This document shows positions 34,901 through 45,800 of a stretch of DNA of 64,000 bases, in pieces. The notes below the pieces were generated by a model, which saw nothing but the letters and a program-made list of their open reading frames with translations, searched no databases and was not told where the DNA came from. The translations under genes and the position numbers were made by a program. Position 1 is the stretch's first letter, and every line of letters starts with the position of its first letter. Source of the DNA: a virus; IMG/VR virus record IMGVR_UViG_3300023192_002962, positions 1 through 64,000 of that record. The stretch is one strand, 5' to 3'.

Positions 34901-37900
34901 GGTTTAGGATGGGATAAAGGAAGATTTAGTACACCAGGAGAAGTGATTGGATTACAAGGTAGAAGACTTGCCACATTTAGTGCAGCTTTATTGGGGTATA
35001 GTGCCGTAGACAGCGTTACAGATGCCTCTGGCGCATTTGATGGGACATTTTTAGATGAAGGACTAACAGTTGGATTAGCCGATCAGGCAGTACGTTTACG
35101 AATGCTAGCTGCTAAAACTTATGACGTACTTGGAGTAGATAATGCGGCTAGGTATATGGAAGGTCTTATGCCTGGTTCTATGAATGTGTTACCAGGGCTT
35201 GCTATTGGCGGCCTGGCCGGAGGCATGGTGGGCTCCGGGATTCCAGGAGCTATTGTTGGAGCCATGGTTAATGCCTATTTAGGGCCTCAATTAAAAGAAG
35301 GTCCTTTAAGTTTTTTATCTATAGCGCCCCCACTTGCTCCATTTGTTTCAGATTTAACAAAAAGCTATGATGAAGTTCAAGATATATATGAAGGAAAAGA
35401 ATTACTTGCTAGAAGAAAAGGAGCTGGATGGACATTAGGACAAACTCCTATAGAAGGTGGCCGCATAGAAGGATGGGAGCTTCATTGGTACCCAAAGCTA
35501 AAATCCCAATATAAAGCAACTCCAGTTCTTTATGGCTCTAAGGTAGAACAATTCTTAGCAAAAGATGTACCCTTATTAGATTTTTCTATAATGGATATAA
35601 TCGATCCTCAATATTTAACATACAAGCATTATGAAAATAGACCATACTTAATACCGGATACCCCCTTTACAGAAGTTCCAATTATTGGACCAGTACTGGG
35701 TGCTACTCTAGGTAGGGCTTATAATTTAGTGCATCCTTTAGGTCAGGTGGATCCAATGCATGTGCAAGAGGCTGCATCGGCCTTTATGAAAGGAAACAGT
35801 TATGATTGGAAAGGTGGTGCACAGGACACGTTTGGTCCTCAATACCGAGGACTAGGGCCTGCAGGTGTTGGTTTAGCGGACAGGCAACCAGGACAACCTA
35901 ATATAGGTAATATAGTTCTTTCTCCTTATGATATTAAACCATTGTTGGCAGAATCAGTATATAAAGGATGGATAGAGTGGATGGGGTTACCTGGATTTAT
36001 AACATCAGCAGTAGCCTGGGGAGGGGATGAACCTTTTACTAATGTTCCTATTGCCCCTGCTGCTACTGATATGGATTCTTTTGCTAGATCTTATTGGGAT
36101 TCTAATGCTGGAGATATGGCGTTAACTAATGAATTGTTTAGAAGATTTGTTCCTAGACCTAGAACTAGTTATGAAACTGTAGATCTTATACATAATGCTA
36201 TGCCTGGTTGGATACCTGAACATTTACGGACTGGAGATCCCTATTGTTTACTACCGGATACTTTAGTAGAAACTACTAATGGTTTAACTAGGTCTGAAGA
36301 TATTACAGATGGTATGCTTGTTAAAACTATGTATGGAAGATTTTATCCAGTAAGTAATACTGTAAGTAGGCCTGTTGAGGAGGAAATATATTGTATAACT
36401 TTGCCTGGATTAAAAGATTTTGAACTAAAAGTAACAGGGGAGCATCCTTTTTATATAAAGCAAGGCGATGAGTATAAGTGGGTTTTAGCTAAAAATCTTA
36501 CAACAGAGCATAGAGTAACTTATCCTTTGTTACAAATACAATTAAATAATATAATAGACACTAATATTGAAATAGATGTTGAAGCTAAAATGGCTAAGCT
36601 CCTAGGTTTATTAGCTAGATGGACTAAATGGGGAAGTACCTTAGAGTATAGAGATGAAATCCCCGATAACATAACTAAAGAAATTGATAGTCTTGTAAAG
36701 CTATTGTCAATAGATTTAGAATTAATTAAGACAATAGTTTATGAACATCAGAGTGATGGAATGGCTGTTCCTTTAGTAACTTCAGATTTAGCTATAGTTT
36801 TAAATTATCTAGAACCGTTTAGAGTAAAATCTAGTACTAATGAAATAAAATATAGATTTCATTCTCAAAAAGCTGCTTATAATACGTGGACTGGTCTGTT
36901 ACAAAATAAAATATTTTCGTTTATTAATAATGATACTTTGACTATACGGAATCAATTTGCTGCAGAGATTGCATATTTATTGGATATAGATATTAAGGTT
37001 ACTGAATTTGAAAAGCCCTATTGTTCATTTAGCTTAGTTGATAGTAAAGTAGGCCCATTAGCAATCTTGTCTATAGAGAATATACGTAAAGAATATTATG
37101 AAGGCAATGTACACACTATAGAAGTATCAGATGATGTTACCTATTGTCTTCCGGGAGCTATTGTTCATAATAGTAAAATTACCCATGGAGAATTATATTT
37201 ACCAGGGGAAGGATATGAAGCAGCTTTTAATCCAGATCTAACATTCCCTGTAGGAATGTCCCGACTCGGACGTTCGGCTTATGACCAAGCACTGGGCATG
37301 ATAGGACTGTCTAATATCGCAGAAGACCAAGAGGAGATTTTAGAAAAGGGTACGGCTATTCACAAAATGGTACAGAATCAGCTAATGATGATGGGCGCTA
37401 CTACTAGAATTGAAGCGTTAGTTACAGATCCTAGCGCTAATCTCAGATCTTATGTGGATGTAATGTTAAAAGATCCTAGAGGTAACGAAATGCCTCTTGA
37501 AATTAAGAGTATATCTGCCAAAGGCTTTGAAAGATTAGATAGACCAAAATATTCGCATAAAATTCAGTTAAATTCTTATCTAGCAGTTATGGGAGTTAAC
37601 AGGGGTAAATTTTTATATGTATCTCGAGAAGATCCAACAAAAACAAAGCAATTTAGTTTACAATTTGATCCTGATATGTGGGAACAAACATTAGGTAAGT
37701 TACGTGAAGCCAGATATCTTGCTCAAGAGTTCTTATCTCAAGGTTACGGTAGGGCTGCTGAAGGATACTCATATCTGGATAGAGCTAGAGTTTTATTAAA
37801 CTCAGCTCCTTATTCAAAAGAGTACCGTGAAACATTCTCATTGCTTGAAGAACAAAAAGTTAGTGGACATTTGTCAGAACAAGAATCAGCACAACTGAGT

Positions 37901-39805
37901 AATTTAGAAGGTTATCACAAGGCAATGATGAGAAAGTATGAGATGTATCCTAGAAGGTTTACATTAGATAAACTTTTAGATCCGGATGCGGAGTATCAAA
38001 ATCTATCCTCCAATGAATATATAGAACCAGCAGATACTTATTCATTAGCTGAAAGAATAGCTGGTGCTTCATGGGAGTATGCTACCCATCTTAGATCTCC
38101 TATACATTCAAAATTATTTGGAAGATACTCTCCAGAGGAACAGTATGATAGATTTGTAATGTATGGTGTTCCTTTTCAATCATGGGCAAGACCTTATGAT
38201 ACTTTTTTGAAACCCTATGCTAGGGGACTAAGGTCCGTTACTGATCCATTGCAAGGAGCTATGTCTTTTGCAACGGGAGGATTAATATTTGGAGGAGGCC
38301 CTGGGGCCTTAGCTGGAGCAGCAATAGGTGCTGCTTATGGGTCGATGCACGGAATGTATAGAGCAATTACTGGTGACACGTATCGCCCACAGAACTTTAA
38401 AGATAAGGTAGAGATGCAAGAGTACTTTGATACAATTGAGTATATGAAAGCTGAGCAAATGTATATGGCTACAGGAAATCCAGATTATAGACGACAAATG
38501 GTAGGGACAATGAGAGGTTGGATTGAAACAAGTGGTGGTCAGTTTATGACAGTACCAAATAGTGGAGGTATACAGGGCCATTATGGATATGATCCTGGAA
38601 GTTTGTTTGGAACCTCATCAGGACCAGCAGCCAGAGCTGCAAGGTTAATGAATAATCCATATGCCCAAGGAATTGGGACTGATCAAGGGTTCGGATCACC
38701 GTGGAAGGGATTGGCTAATGTTTATCGTCGATTATTTAAAAGTGAAAAAACAATAAAAATATTTAGAGGAGTTGATAAGTGGCATAGAGGACAAATGGTA
38801 CAACAGGGTAACTTTGTCGGAGGAGGAAAATATACTCAAAGTAGTCGTGCCCCTGCATCTCCGATGTATATACCTAAATCTGAAACAGCACTATATACTT
38901 CCGGTAGTGCTAAAGATGCAATGTCTTACGGAAGACGAGGCAGACGACCTGGAGCTCCTGAACCAACGTTGCTTGAATTTGCTGTTCCAGAAACATATGT
39001 TAGCAAAGCTGCAGTACAAATTAAAGGTCGTGATTTTAGTCATTATGTTTTTGACGAGGGCATACCTAAACGTTTTTTAAGGAGAGTCTATTCCCCAAAA
39101 ACAAGCCCCCAGAGTAGAGCCTTAAAAAAAACACAGAATCCAGCAGCTAAGAGTATAGGTGGAGACAAAGGTTTTGGATCTCCGTGGCAGGGAACAGATG
39201 ACCAAGAAGCTCTTAACTATGATGCAAATATTAATGTATTCAGCGGCTTCTCTGCTTTAGCTGCTTGGGATAGACCTTTTTGGACAGCATTCTTAGAGAC
39301 TCCTGAAGATAAAAGAGATAGAATATTAGATCAGGTAGATACACGAATGGGTGATATGCTAAAAATTGCATGGGGCAGAGGTGAAGAAGTTGCAATGCCT
39401 TCAATGGATGTGTTTTTTAGTAATTATAAAAAACCGTCAGCATTAGAACCAATAATGGGACCTGATACTGATATATCTGATTATATTACCGTTACTGCCA
39501 ACTCAAGCGGACTAGATGCTCATGATTTTGGTTTTGGATGGAGAGATCAATTAAGACGAATTCAAGATTCTGCTAATGCGATTTTACCGATTAATATTCA
39601 TGGAAAAGACACTCCTGCCTTTGAAGCATCGGCAGTGTCACAGGGGGACATAAGTACCGCTTTAACAAAAGTACTAACAAGGATGGGATATGAAGGAGCT
39701 AGAATACAAGTAAACTCTATGATGTCCGAAAGAGATGATACCATTCTTAAACTTAATATAAGACGAGATTCAAGTATAGATATTATAAAGGCGTTATATG
39801 GCTAG
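31937..39805 (+). CDS. giant virion protein in tape-measure position with intein, PD-(D/E)XK nuclease and possible ART domain
   Basis: In this 2622-aa protein (about 2313 after splicing) a hydrophobic segment lies near residues 30-46. Glycine zippers lie at about 1089-1117 (IGGLAGGMVGSGIPGAIVGA) and 2112-2135. Residues 1437-1745 are an intein. Just after it comes a Cas4/RecB-type nuclease: GTAIH with H1809, D1841 (YVDVML), E1855-x-K1857 (PLEIKSIS) and Q1877-x3-Y1881 (HKIQLNSYLA). Residues about 2273-2390 look like an ADP-ribosyltransferase fold and are bracketed by a direct repeat. Gene order says tape measure; the enzymatic content says ejected protein; it may be both. It overlaps the previous and next genes. 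Confidence 0.8.
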   Translation: MATDDYIDDLVNPEEQGESTIAKGIGQAATTLGMFMGIHMAAMFIVTKGKMRAFSALQKSTIPRIRAAATRAATTTHSLTDFIATVGQGKGTVSRLAQSVYASSTSKTAETLRAGWKDISAYEKIGKFRELSRANKTTIVERSAGKYLREAAVFMPSFYIAEHNIGILHDGPEKEAKPAWYNLPGHAIGFAKFVPHMLAIDLGFRGVLHGAKIAASPLRGMLDPLEHSIANSPIADAAVDAYKWAERGAYREKQIAGMKIGDIIDHMGVAKDAFVKSLKSPTRTKMWRRDKEVFSGYERTTNSLYKVYTHHRQHIKVLRSQLYTKKLERYDKRIQKAGLTTEESFRHNFSDFVKFMDEPGISGRTDYQEALYKSNRAASGNELLGKQYYNENAKTPFIARILGLKRAKASDYKAGEKTLGKIYDTASKDKWNEGTDTILGKRKKDFVSKLLSNNTFIQERSGQSVNLDYLDPRYWATKGLNSFPTILGYGVIDLFPFKVMTRRPGDRVMLASGQVPLTPSQQTDAFGRKLFQKESRAGELHVTYKNVYNFSSEFNDGSRGLIMRRAGDKHYSLWDFQGSQGANVADGWVQVGKNIKLALRSDSPKGQRVHYEGLVSATDKNTRMPGEFSSNPFMRFMQEKLSLLDNKGSFPSIFRNLQMVMPEGMQNFFNVSDAVRGSRSRKILEDLKKLSQHKVDDIVQSSHKQMQMLDIVNRTKALSERVRRRSFDSTLSDDYFFNDIIKFLDTNMPGDFLKGKKIRSVDDIFDLASHIRRNVGESNLNMSERELLRVDALLNEARLSKDVLRREVHPELPVEKLKRFIYDYSVNFSRTNNLGKHGIEERMLNKAIKAFENQRITKQQLTDLEVSIFSTDFREVIRDTDFSKGRLLEKIGKDDVSKVIDSIKKGLVNKFSGAADGRSVIDTALANTGMFETAYSKAIDTGIPDLIDTLQLTMDSNPWVAYPTGFKEVLGLGLRWGISTVDKLVSSFGLGWDKGRFSTPGEVIGLQGRRLATFSAALLGYSAVDSVTDASGAFDGTFLDEGLTVGLADQAVRLRMLAAKTYDVLGVDNAARYMEGLMPGSMNVLPGLAIGGLAGGMVGSGIPGAIVGAMVNAYLGPQLKEGPLSFLSIAPPLAPFVSDLTKSYDEVQDIYEGKELLARRKGAGWTLGQTPIEGGRIEGWELHWYPKLKSQYKATPVLYGSKVEQFLAKDVPLLDFSIMDIIDPQYLTYKHYENRPYLIPDTPFTEVPIIGPVLGATLGRAYNLVHPLGQVDPMHVQEAASAFMKGNSYDWKGGAQDTFGPQYRGLGPAGVGLADRQPGQPNIGNIVLSPYDIKPLLAESVYKGWIEWMGLPGFITSAVAWGGDEPFTNVPIAPAATDMDSFARSYWDSNAGDMALTNELFRRFVPRPRTSYETVDLIHNAMPGWIPEHLRTGDPYCLLPDTLVETTNGLTRSEDITDGMLVKTMYGRFYPVSNTVSRPVEEEIYCITLPGLKDFELKVTGEHPFYIKQGDEYKWVLAKNLTTEHRVTYPLLQIQLNNIIDTNIEIDVEAKMAKLLGLLARWTKWGSTLEYRDEIPDNITKEIDSLVKLLSIDLELIKTIVYEHQSDGMAVPLVTSDLAIVLNYLEPFRVKSSTNEIKYRFHSQKAAYNTWTGLLQNKIFSFINNDTLTIRNQFAAEIAYLLDIDIKVTEFEKPYCSFSLVDSKVGPLAILSIENIRKEYYEGNVHTIEVSDDVTYCLPGAIVHNSKITHGELYLPGEGYEAAFNPDLTFPVGMSRLGRSAYDQALGMIGLSNIAEDQEEILEKGTAIHKMVQNQLMMMGATTRIEALVTDPSANLRSYVDVMLKDPRGNEMPLEIKSISAKGFERLDRPKYSHKIQLNSYLAVMGVNRGKFLYVSREDPTKTKQFSLQFDPDMWEQTLGKLREARYLAQEFLSQGYGRAAEGYSYLDRARVLLNSAPYSKEYRETFSLLEEQKVSGHLSEQESAQLSNLEGYHKAMMRKYEMYPRRFTLDKLLDPDAEYQNLSSNEYIEPADTYSLAERIAGASWEYATHLRSPIHSKLFGRYSPEEQYDRFVMYGVPFQSWARPYDTFLKPYARGLRSVTDPLQGAMSFATGGLIFGGGPGALAGAAIGAAYGSMHGMYRAITGDTYRPQNFKDKVEMQEYFDTIEYMKAEQMYMATGNPDYRRQMVGTMRGWIETSGGQFMTVPNSGGIQGHYGYDPGSLFGTSSGPAARAARLMNNPYAQGIGTDQGFGSPWKGLANVYRRLFKSEKTIKIFRGVDKWHRGQMVQQGNFVGGGKYTQSSRAPASPMYIPKSETALYTSGSAKDAMSYGRRGRRPGAPEPTLLEFAVPETYVSKAAVQIKGRDFSHYVFDEGIPKRFLRRVYSPKTSPQSRALKKTQNPAAKSIGGDKGFGSPWQGTDDQEALNYDANINVFSGFSALAAWDRPFWTAFLETPEDKRDRILDQVDTRMGDMLKIAWGRGEEVAMPSMDVFFSNYKKPSALEPIMGPDTDISDYITVTANSSGLDAHDFGFGWRDQLRRIQDSANAILPINIHGKDTPAFEASAVSQGDISTALTKVLTRMGYEGARIQVNSMMSERDDTILKLNIRRDSSIDIIKALYG
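36245..37171 (+). other. intein in the giant tape-measure-position protein
   Basis: A 309-aa insertion that begins CLLPDTLVETTNG (block A) and has block B (FELKVTGEHPFYI) with the conserved Thr and His. It ends with VHTIEVSDDVTYCLPGAIVHN before Ser (blocks F and G). Between B and F lie about 190 residues. A piece reading AKLLGLLARWTKWGS resembles a LAGLIDADG helix that has lost its acidic residue, so the homing nuclease is probably dead. The splice residues are intact. The insertion sits a short distance before the nuclease domain. Confidence 0.9.
38651..39193 (+). repeat. direct protein repeat bracketing the ART-like domain
   Basis: Copy 1 (38651-38710, residues 2239-2258) and copy 2 (39137-39193, residues 2401-2419) share the pattern N-P-x-A-x-x-I-G-x-D-x-GFGSPW-x-G. 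The spacing is 486 bases (162 codons). Codon choice differs between copies, so the duplication is old. The domain between them could have been inserted by recombination at such a linker. Confidence 0.8.
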
Positions 39806-42800
39806 AATAAATGATATAGAACAAGAACCAATATTTTCTCCTACCTATAAAGATCCGGAGAGAAGGGCATTAAGCTTAGGTATTCTTTTATCTCTTCCTA
39901 CATTATTAGGAATAGTACAAAGTAGAGCTAAATTAATAAAAGGTGGTGTCTTTCAGAGTATAGCGAAGGCCAAGAGTGTACTACTTAAACGGATTGAGGC
40001 ACTAGCTAATACTCGGCAAGCCGCTCTTGGTGAAATTGGTTCCTCAATCTCAGAACAACTTAAGGCAAATACTGATTTAATAAATAATCTTATTAGTGAT
40101 CATAGTGCTGCAGAATTACATTTTGGAATTGCGGGTGGTCGTCCTTATAAAGTTACTGGACCGGGTAGCTTGTTACAACAGGAGCTATTCACAGGATCAG
40201 CCACCTGGGACACTGCGCAGCATAATCTATTAATAAAATCGAAGGACGTAGCTCATGCTAAGTATAAAACTGCGCTAAGTGATTGGTGGTTTGGTAATAT
40301 GCAATTTACAGATAAAAGAGGAGCTTATGGGCAGGTCCGGGACAGTATCCTCTCTTTTCAGGGAAACTATCTGAAGCATACTCCTCGTAAATTGGAGGAG
40401 TATCTTGTAAATGTTCACGATGTTGTGCATAGAATATTATTACCGAGATGGCAGAATGGGTATGCTCCAGGAACATCGTATGATATAAATTTAAAAGGCG
40501 CATTAATTGAAAAAGATATTCCTATACATAAAGATTTAGTACAGGCAGCTAATGACTTGGCTGAAGCCCGAAGAAAGCTTGCTGACTTTCATGGCAATTA
40601 TCAATGGTCAGGAGAACAAGTACATAAAAGATTAATAGAACTTGCTGCACAAGAAACTAAATCCCAAATAGGTGAGGGTTCTGGTTTTGGACCTTGGAGT
40701 AAACCTTCGAGATTTTCTGCATTCGATAAGGGCGCATTAAATCCTGAGTTTATGTCTATGTTAAAAAATGATGAGTCGTATCGTCTAAATTTTTATAAAA
40801 ACTTAGAAGCTCTTTATAATAGAGTAAAAGGGAATACAATAAATCTTCCTCCTTGGGCAACAGGGGTTTCTAGTGAAAATCCATTTATTTTAAGTGATAC
40901 GATGACTGCGGAATCTACTGACTTTAGAAATAAGTTATTCCCAGGTAGAGAAAATTATAGTTTTACAAATGCCTCGGTAACAGAATTAACAGAAAAATTA
41001 GAAAGCAGAAATACTGGTTTAACTAAAGAACAAATGAAACATGTTTTGAGTCCGGAGAGATGGGGAGCTTATCATGACTTTCATAAAAAATCATTCGAGA
41101 GCATTGATCCTGTTTTTGCTGAACAGGTCCATGGACAACGAGGAAAAGCCCAACATCTAATAGCAGTAAGAGATTCTTTTCAAGCAGAAGTTAATAAGAT
41201 AAAACGGAATGTAGTTGACCTGCTCAGTATGGAAAGAACATCAGGGAATCCAGCATACACTGCCCATATAGAGGCTTTAGCAGAGGCAGCAGGTATGGAG
41301 AGAAATCAGTATATTACTTTTATAGAGGGGTTAAAAATAAAAGCTGAAATTGGAGCTGATCTTAGCGGAAGAATGCCCTTTAAACATGCTAAGATTATAA
41401 TCATCAGACCAGGACATACACCCATTCCATTAAACATTCCATTATCAGAATATGGAGCTTTTTTACCAAAAGCAAATTCTAAAATAAACACTTCTCCTTT
41501 GTTTTTAGATGCATTTGTACAGCCTACCATACAAAATCTTACATCTATAGATGTAGCTATGATGAAAAAAATGCAAGTTAATGTTTCACATTATTTCAGA
41601 GATCTAGTACAGTCAGGGTATCAAAGTTCTGAAAAGGTACAGGGTCTTCATAAAAGTTATTGGGGATCATTTACGTCACTAGTACATACTGAAGTTGCTG
41701 GAATTAATCAGAACTTTTTTAGACGACAGAAAGTAGTTTCTTCAACTCTGGATATCCTAAGAGGTGCAGTAAAAGAAAGTGGAGTAGGATCAAGAAGATG
41801 GTACGCTAAGTTTACTGCAGGCTGGGAAGCATTACAAGAGATACAAAATATAAGTAAGAGACAATCCACAATTTTAGGTTTAGATTTTGAATTCAATGCT
41901 TCTAAAACCTTAGGCTTTGATGCAATTCAAGGACTAGTGGCAAAGGAAACTACTCGTCCTTATCAGGCTGCTTATCAAATAACTAGAGGGTCTAAAAAAC
42001 AATTATTTAATCATTGGATTAGACCAGATAACTGGGATAATATACGGAATAATGTAAAACGATTTATGATTCAACAAGAAGGTATGGGGGGAATGATTGA
42101 GTATTCTAAATTAGAGGCTATAATGCAAGGAGCACAGGATCCTCTTTCTAAAGGAGAGGCAGTTGTAGATTTTAGTATTGGATTTGATGAGCAGGAGAAA
42201 AATTGGAGATTTTTTACCGATGAACAAAAAATAGATAAATCTATATTTAAAAAAGGATCTATTCAATCTGTTAGAGTTCATACGGAAGCCGGTTCTTTTG
42301 TTGAAATAGCTAGAGAAATATTTAGATCACCTGATGGAGGTATCAAGTTTTTAACTCATGGAGGAGAAGAGGCAGATCTTATCTTATGGAATAAAAGAAT
42401 AACTGGTATATTAGAAGAAATTAAACGAGGAAGAGACTTTGGCATAAGTGAGGGTGAGATAGGGTTGCTAAAAAGATTACATAAGGAAACCTCATTAACT
42501 AGTTTGTTAGCAAGAGGAGCATCTTTTGATACCCACTCAATGGCAATGGTTGTTTTAGCAGAGGAGGCAGGCAGCACTAAGTTTGGATTAACTGATATTT
42601 TTCATAAGCTTCTTACCTTATCTGTAGATACTAAATTAGTTACTAGAGATGACGTAAGTAATGCTTTGAAAGCAATTGGAGGAGAAATAAAAGAGGGAAA
42701 ATTGACAAAAGCAGGTAAAGCTGCATTAAAGGAATTTCCATTAACCGTACGTAATTCAATAAAACAACATATTCAAGCAAGTCCTCATGTTGTAAAAGAG

Positions 42801-45800
42801 CTATTATCTATGGGATTAGCAGGGCATCATAATCCGGCCTTTGATAATATGATTACAGATTTCAATTCTCTACTGTCAGTACAGCATTATCAAAGAACAA
42901 AAATTTACAATCCAGAACTGTTTACTCGATGGGTACAAGCATATGAGGTTGCTAAACGAATAACAACCGGAAGATCGTTATCTTCGTTCCAGGCTATAGA
43001 CGTAGTCAGACAACATGAAATGTTTGATCCTGATAGAATAAAAAGAGAGGGTGAATTTAAATTATCTTTATTTGGTGGAACTCCTGCATCAGCCGCACAA
43101 GCTCATGGCTATTTAACTGGACCAGAAACCTATTTGCCTTTTGGAAGATTAGCTAATTTACAGAAGCAGACTCAACAAGTTATGAGTGGAAGATTACTTC
43201 CTACTTTAGATTATACGGCAAGTAAAGATGTTATGATTGAAACAGCTAAACCTATTTTAGGCCATAGACTGTTAAGTACATCTCAACAATTTTATGCTGA
43301 GGAAGATGCAAGGCTGGGAGTGTCTGCTAATAGATTTGGACTACAAGTAGCGCCCTCAGACCGAGGTGCACCTGGTCTTACTACTAGACGTACTTTATCC
43401 GTACTCTATTTATTAGGAGATAATAGAATTGTAGGAGAGGACTCTGGGCTTTGGGCTAGCAAAGAAGCTATGAAAAATGCTATTAATTTTCCTAGAAGCG
43501 CTTTTGAGGCAGTAAAGGTAGATATTCCAACAGGATTGCTTAGTAGTACAAATTTAGATAAAATGAATATGTCTCTTTATGATTTTATGCAGTCAATAGG
43601 TATTAGCGAAAGAGTTATAGAAATAACAAAGCGTAAAATAGGAGAAGATATGTCGCTTAGGGCCTTTATAGAGGCCCATAGTCAGCAAGGTGGAGTTGCA
43701 AAAGAGCTATATAGTTCTGAAGAAGCTATAATTAGGGAAGCTACTGAACATTTTAATAAAACAGGAAAGGACTACATAAGACCTGGAGATCATATAGCGA
43801 TAGGAAAAGGTCCAGTAAATTTACAAGTAGAACAGACCGGTCAAAGATTAACTACTATTACTAGAAGTCCTATTAGTAATCCATTTAATTCAGATGCTCT
43901 TATAAAATCTATCACTTATGATACTGAAAAAAATCAATTTATATTTAATCTTCTAGGAATAAGTAGACCTAGTATTTCTAAGTGGACATTTCAATTAAAG
44001 ACAGCAAAGCCAATGCTAGTTGGGGTTGCTAACAATACTTTAGTAGGAAAAGGAATTGATTTAATAGTTGCAATGAAAAAACCGGATGCTGCTCAGACGT
44101 TAAACATTCAAATACGTAGAGTATTACAGCATATGTACAGAGAACGACTACCAATAGAGGTACAAGTAAAGAGAATGAAAGAAGTTCTGATGAAATCATT
44201 TAATTTGGATTCTGCAGAGCTAGATGCTATGTTTACTATTCGCAAAAGTCCTATTTTGGATGCTAGTCAACGAGAATTATATAAGAGTTCGTTTTTAGCT
44301 ACTGTTGAATTGAAAGATCCAACTGTTGCAAAGTTAGATAGTACTAATATTTATCCTAAAGTAGCTGCTCTATTAAAAGAGCAAGGTTTAACTATTAGAA
44401 GTATGCAAAAGATTTTTGTTGAGCAACATGCCGATGTCTTACAAGAAATATTCACTGATCTTAAACTTCCTGAAATTAAATCAGAACTTAGTAGTTTATA
44501 TAGAAAAGCTATAAATTTACATAAAGAAAGCTTAAATAAATGGATAAAATCTAATCAACATATGAATATTGCAGGTCACGAGGGGTTTCATAGATTTATA
44601 GCTGCATCAAAAATGAGAGAAATATTAGGGAAGGGCTTGGCTTTTCACGACATGGCACTACTACCAAACAGAAGTGCTATGTTAGATGTATTAAATAAAA
44701 ATAAGCAGCTAGGGCAAAGGCAAATACTTAAAGATGTTTTTACAAAAATAACAGAGCATGAAGTTGTAAATGAAATGTTCTTTGCTAATGCAGCATTTTT
44801 AGTTGTTGATGAAGGAGTTTTACTGGAAGATTTATCTGATGTATCTAAATATAAAGGTACACTTAAGAATTTTTACGATACCCCTACGCAGAAATCAGGA
44901 AGTTTTTCTTTATGGGAGATGTTAGTACGGATGGAGGCAGTTAAGGGCTCTAAGTTTGCTAATAAGTATATGATTCCTGAAATGATATCCTCCATGGGTT
45001 GGTATAATACTAATATCAGTTCATCATTAAGTGTTCATAGTAAGTTTCTAGATATGTTAAAGGAGGGGTACAATGCTCCTTCTACTATAACTAGTGATCA
45101 GATTTATACCCCAGGAATGGCGGCCTTAGGACACGATATATCTATTTATAGATCTTCTATGCTAGGTGTATCGGAATTAGATGAATTAGTTAAAGAAGGT
45201 CTTTTTATTAAAAAAGATATAGAAGTTTTATTAAGTGATTCTAAACTAATGCTTATTTTGAAGCAACAGTTAGGTGAGGCTTTTGTGGATAGTCATGAGT
45301 TTCAGACAAGAAGAGAATCATATATATCAGCGTTACGAGATCGTATTCAACGAGGTACAGGAAAGGGTTTTCTTTCTGGGGAAAACTTAGGTAAGATGAA
45401 TATATTTAAAACAGATAAAGGTGTCAATTATATTAAATTTGGTCTTCCTGATATAATGGCTGCTATTGAAAAAAGTGAATCTATCAGCCCTGAATTAAAA
45501 ACACGCTTAAGAAAAACAGATTTATTTAGAAATGAGAAAAGTGTATTCTTTTCAAAACTAAGAGTTGCTCTGGAAGGAGTAGAAAGTAATCAAATGGAAC
45601 GCTCTATGTTAGCCAAAATAGATTGGCTTAATGTTGACAAAGGATTTCCTAATACTGCATTAGAAGATACATTAGCGAAACTAGAAGTTGCACTATCTGA
45701 TCATGATAATCCTAAGAAACTTAGAGATCTTTTAGTTAATTTAGGAGAGCTTAAGGCGAGCTCAGCTTCAAAGCTGAAGGACAAGAACCTATGGGAACTT

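Noticed and set aside
38772-39080. 102-codon plus-strand frame inside the 2622-aa gene
   Set aside because: Overlaps the ART-like region in another frame, with low-complexity Leu-rich translation and no start signal.
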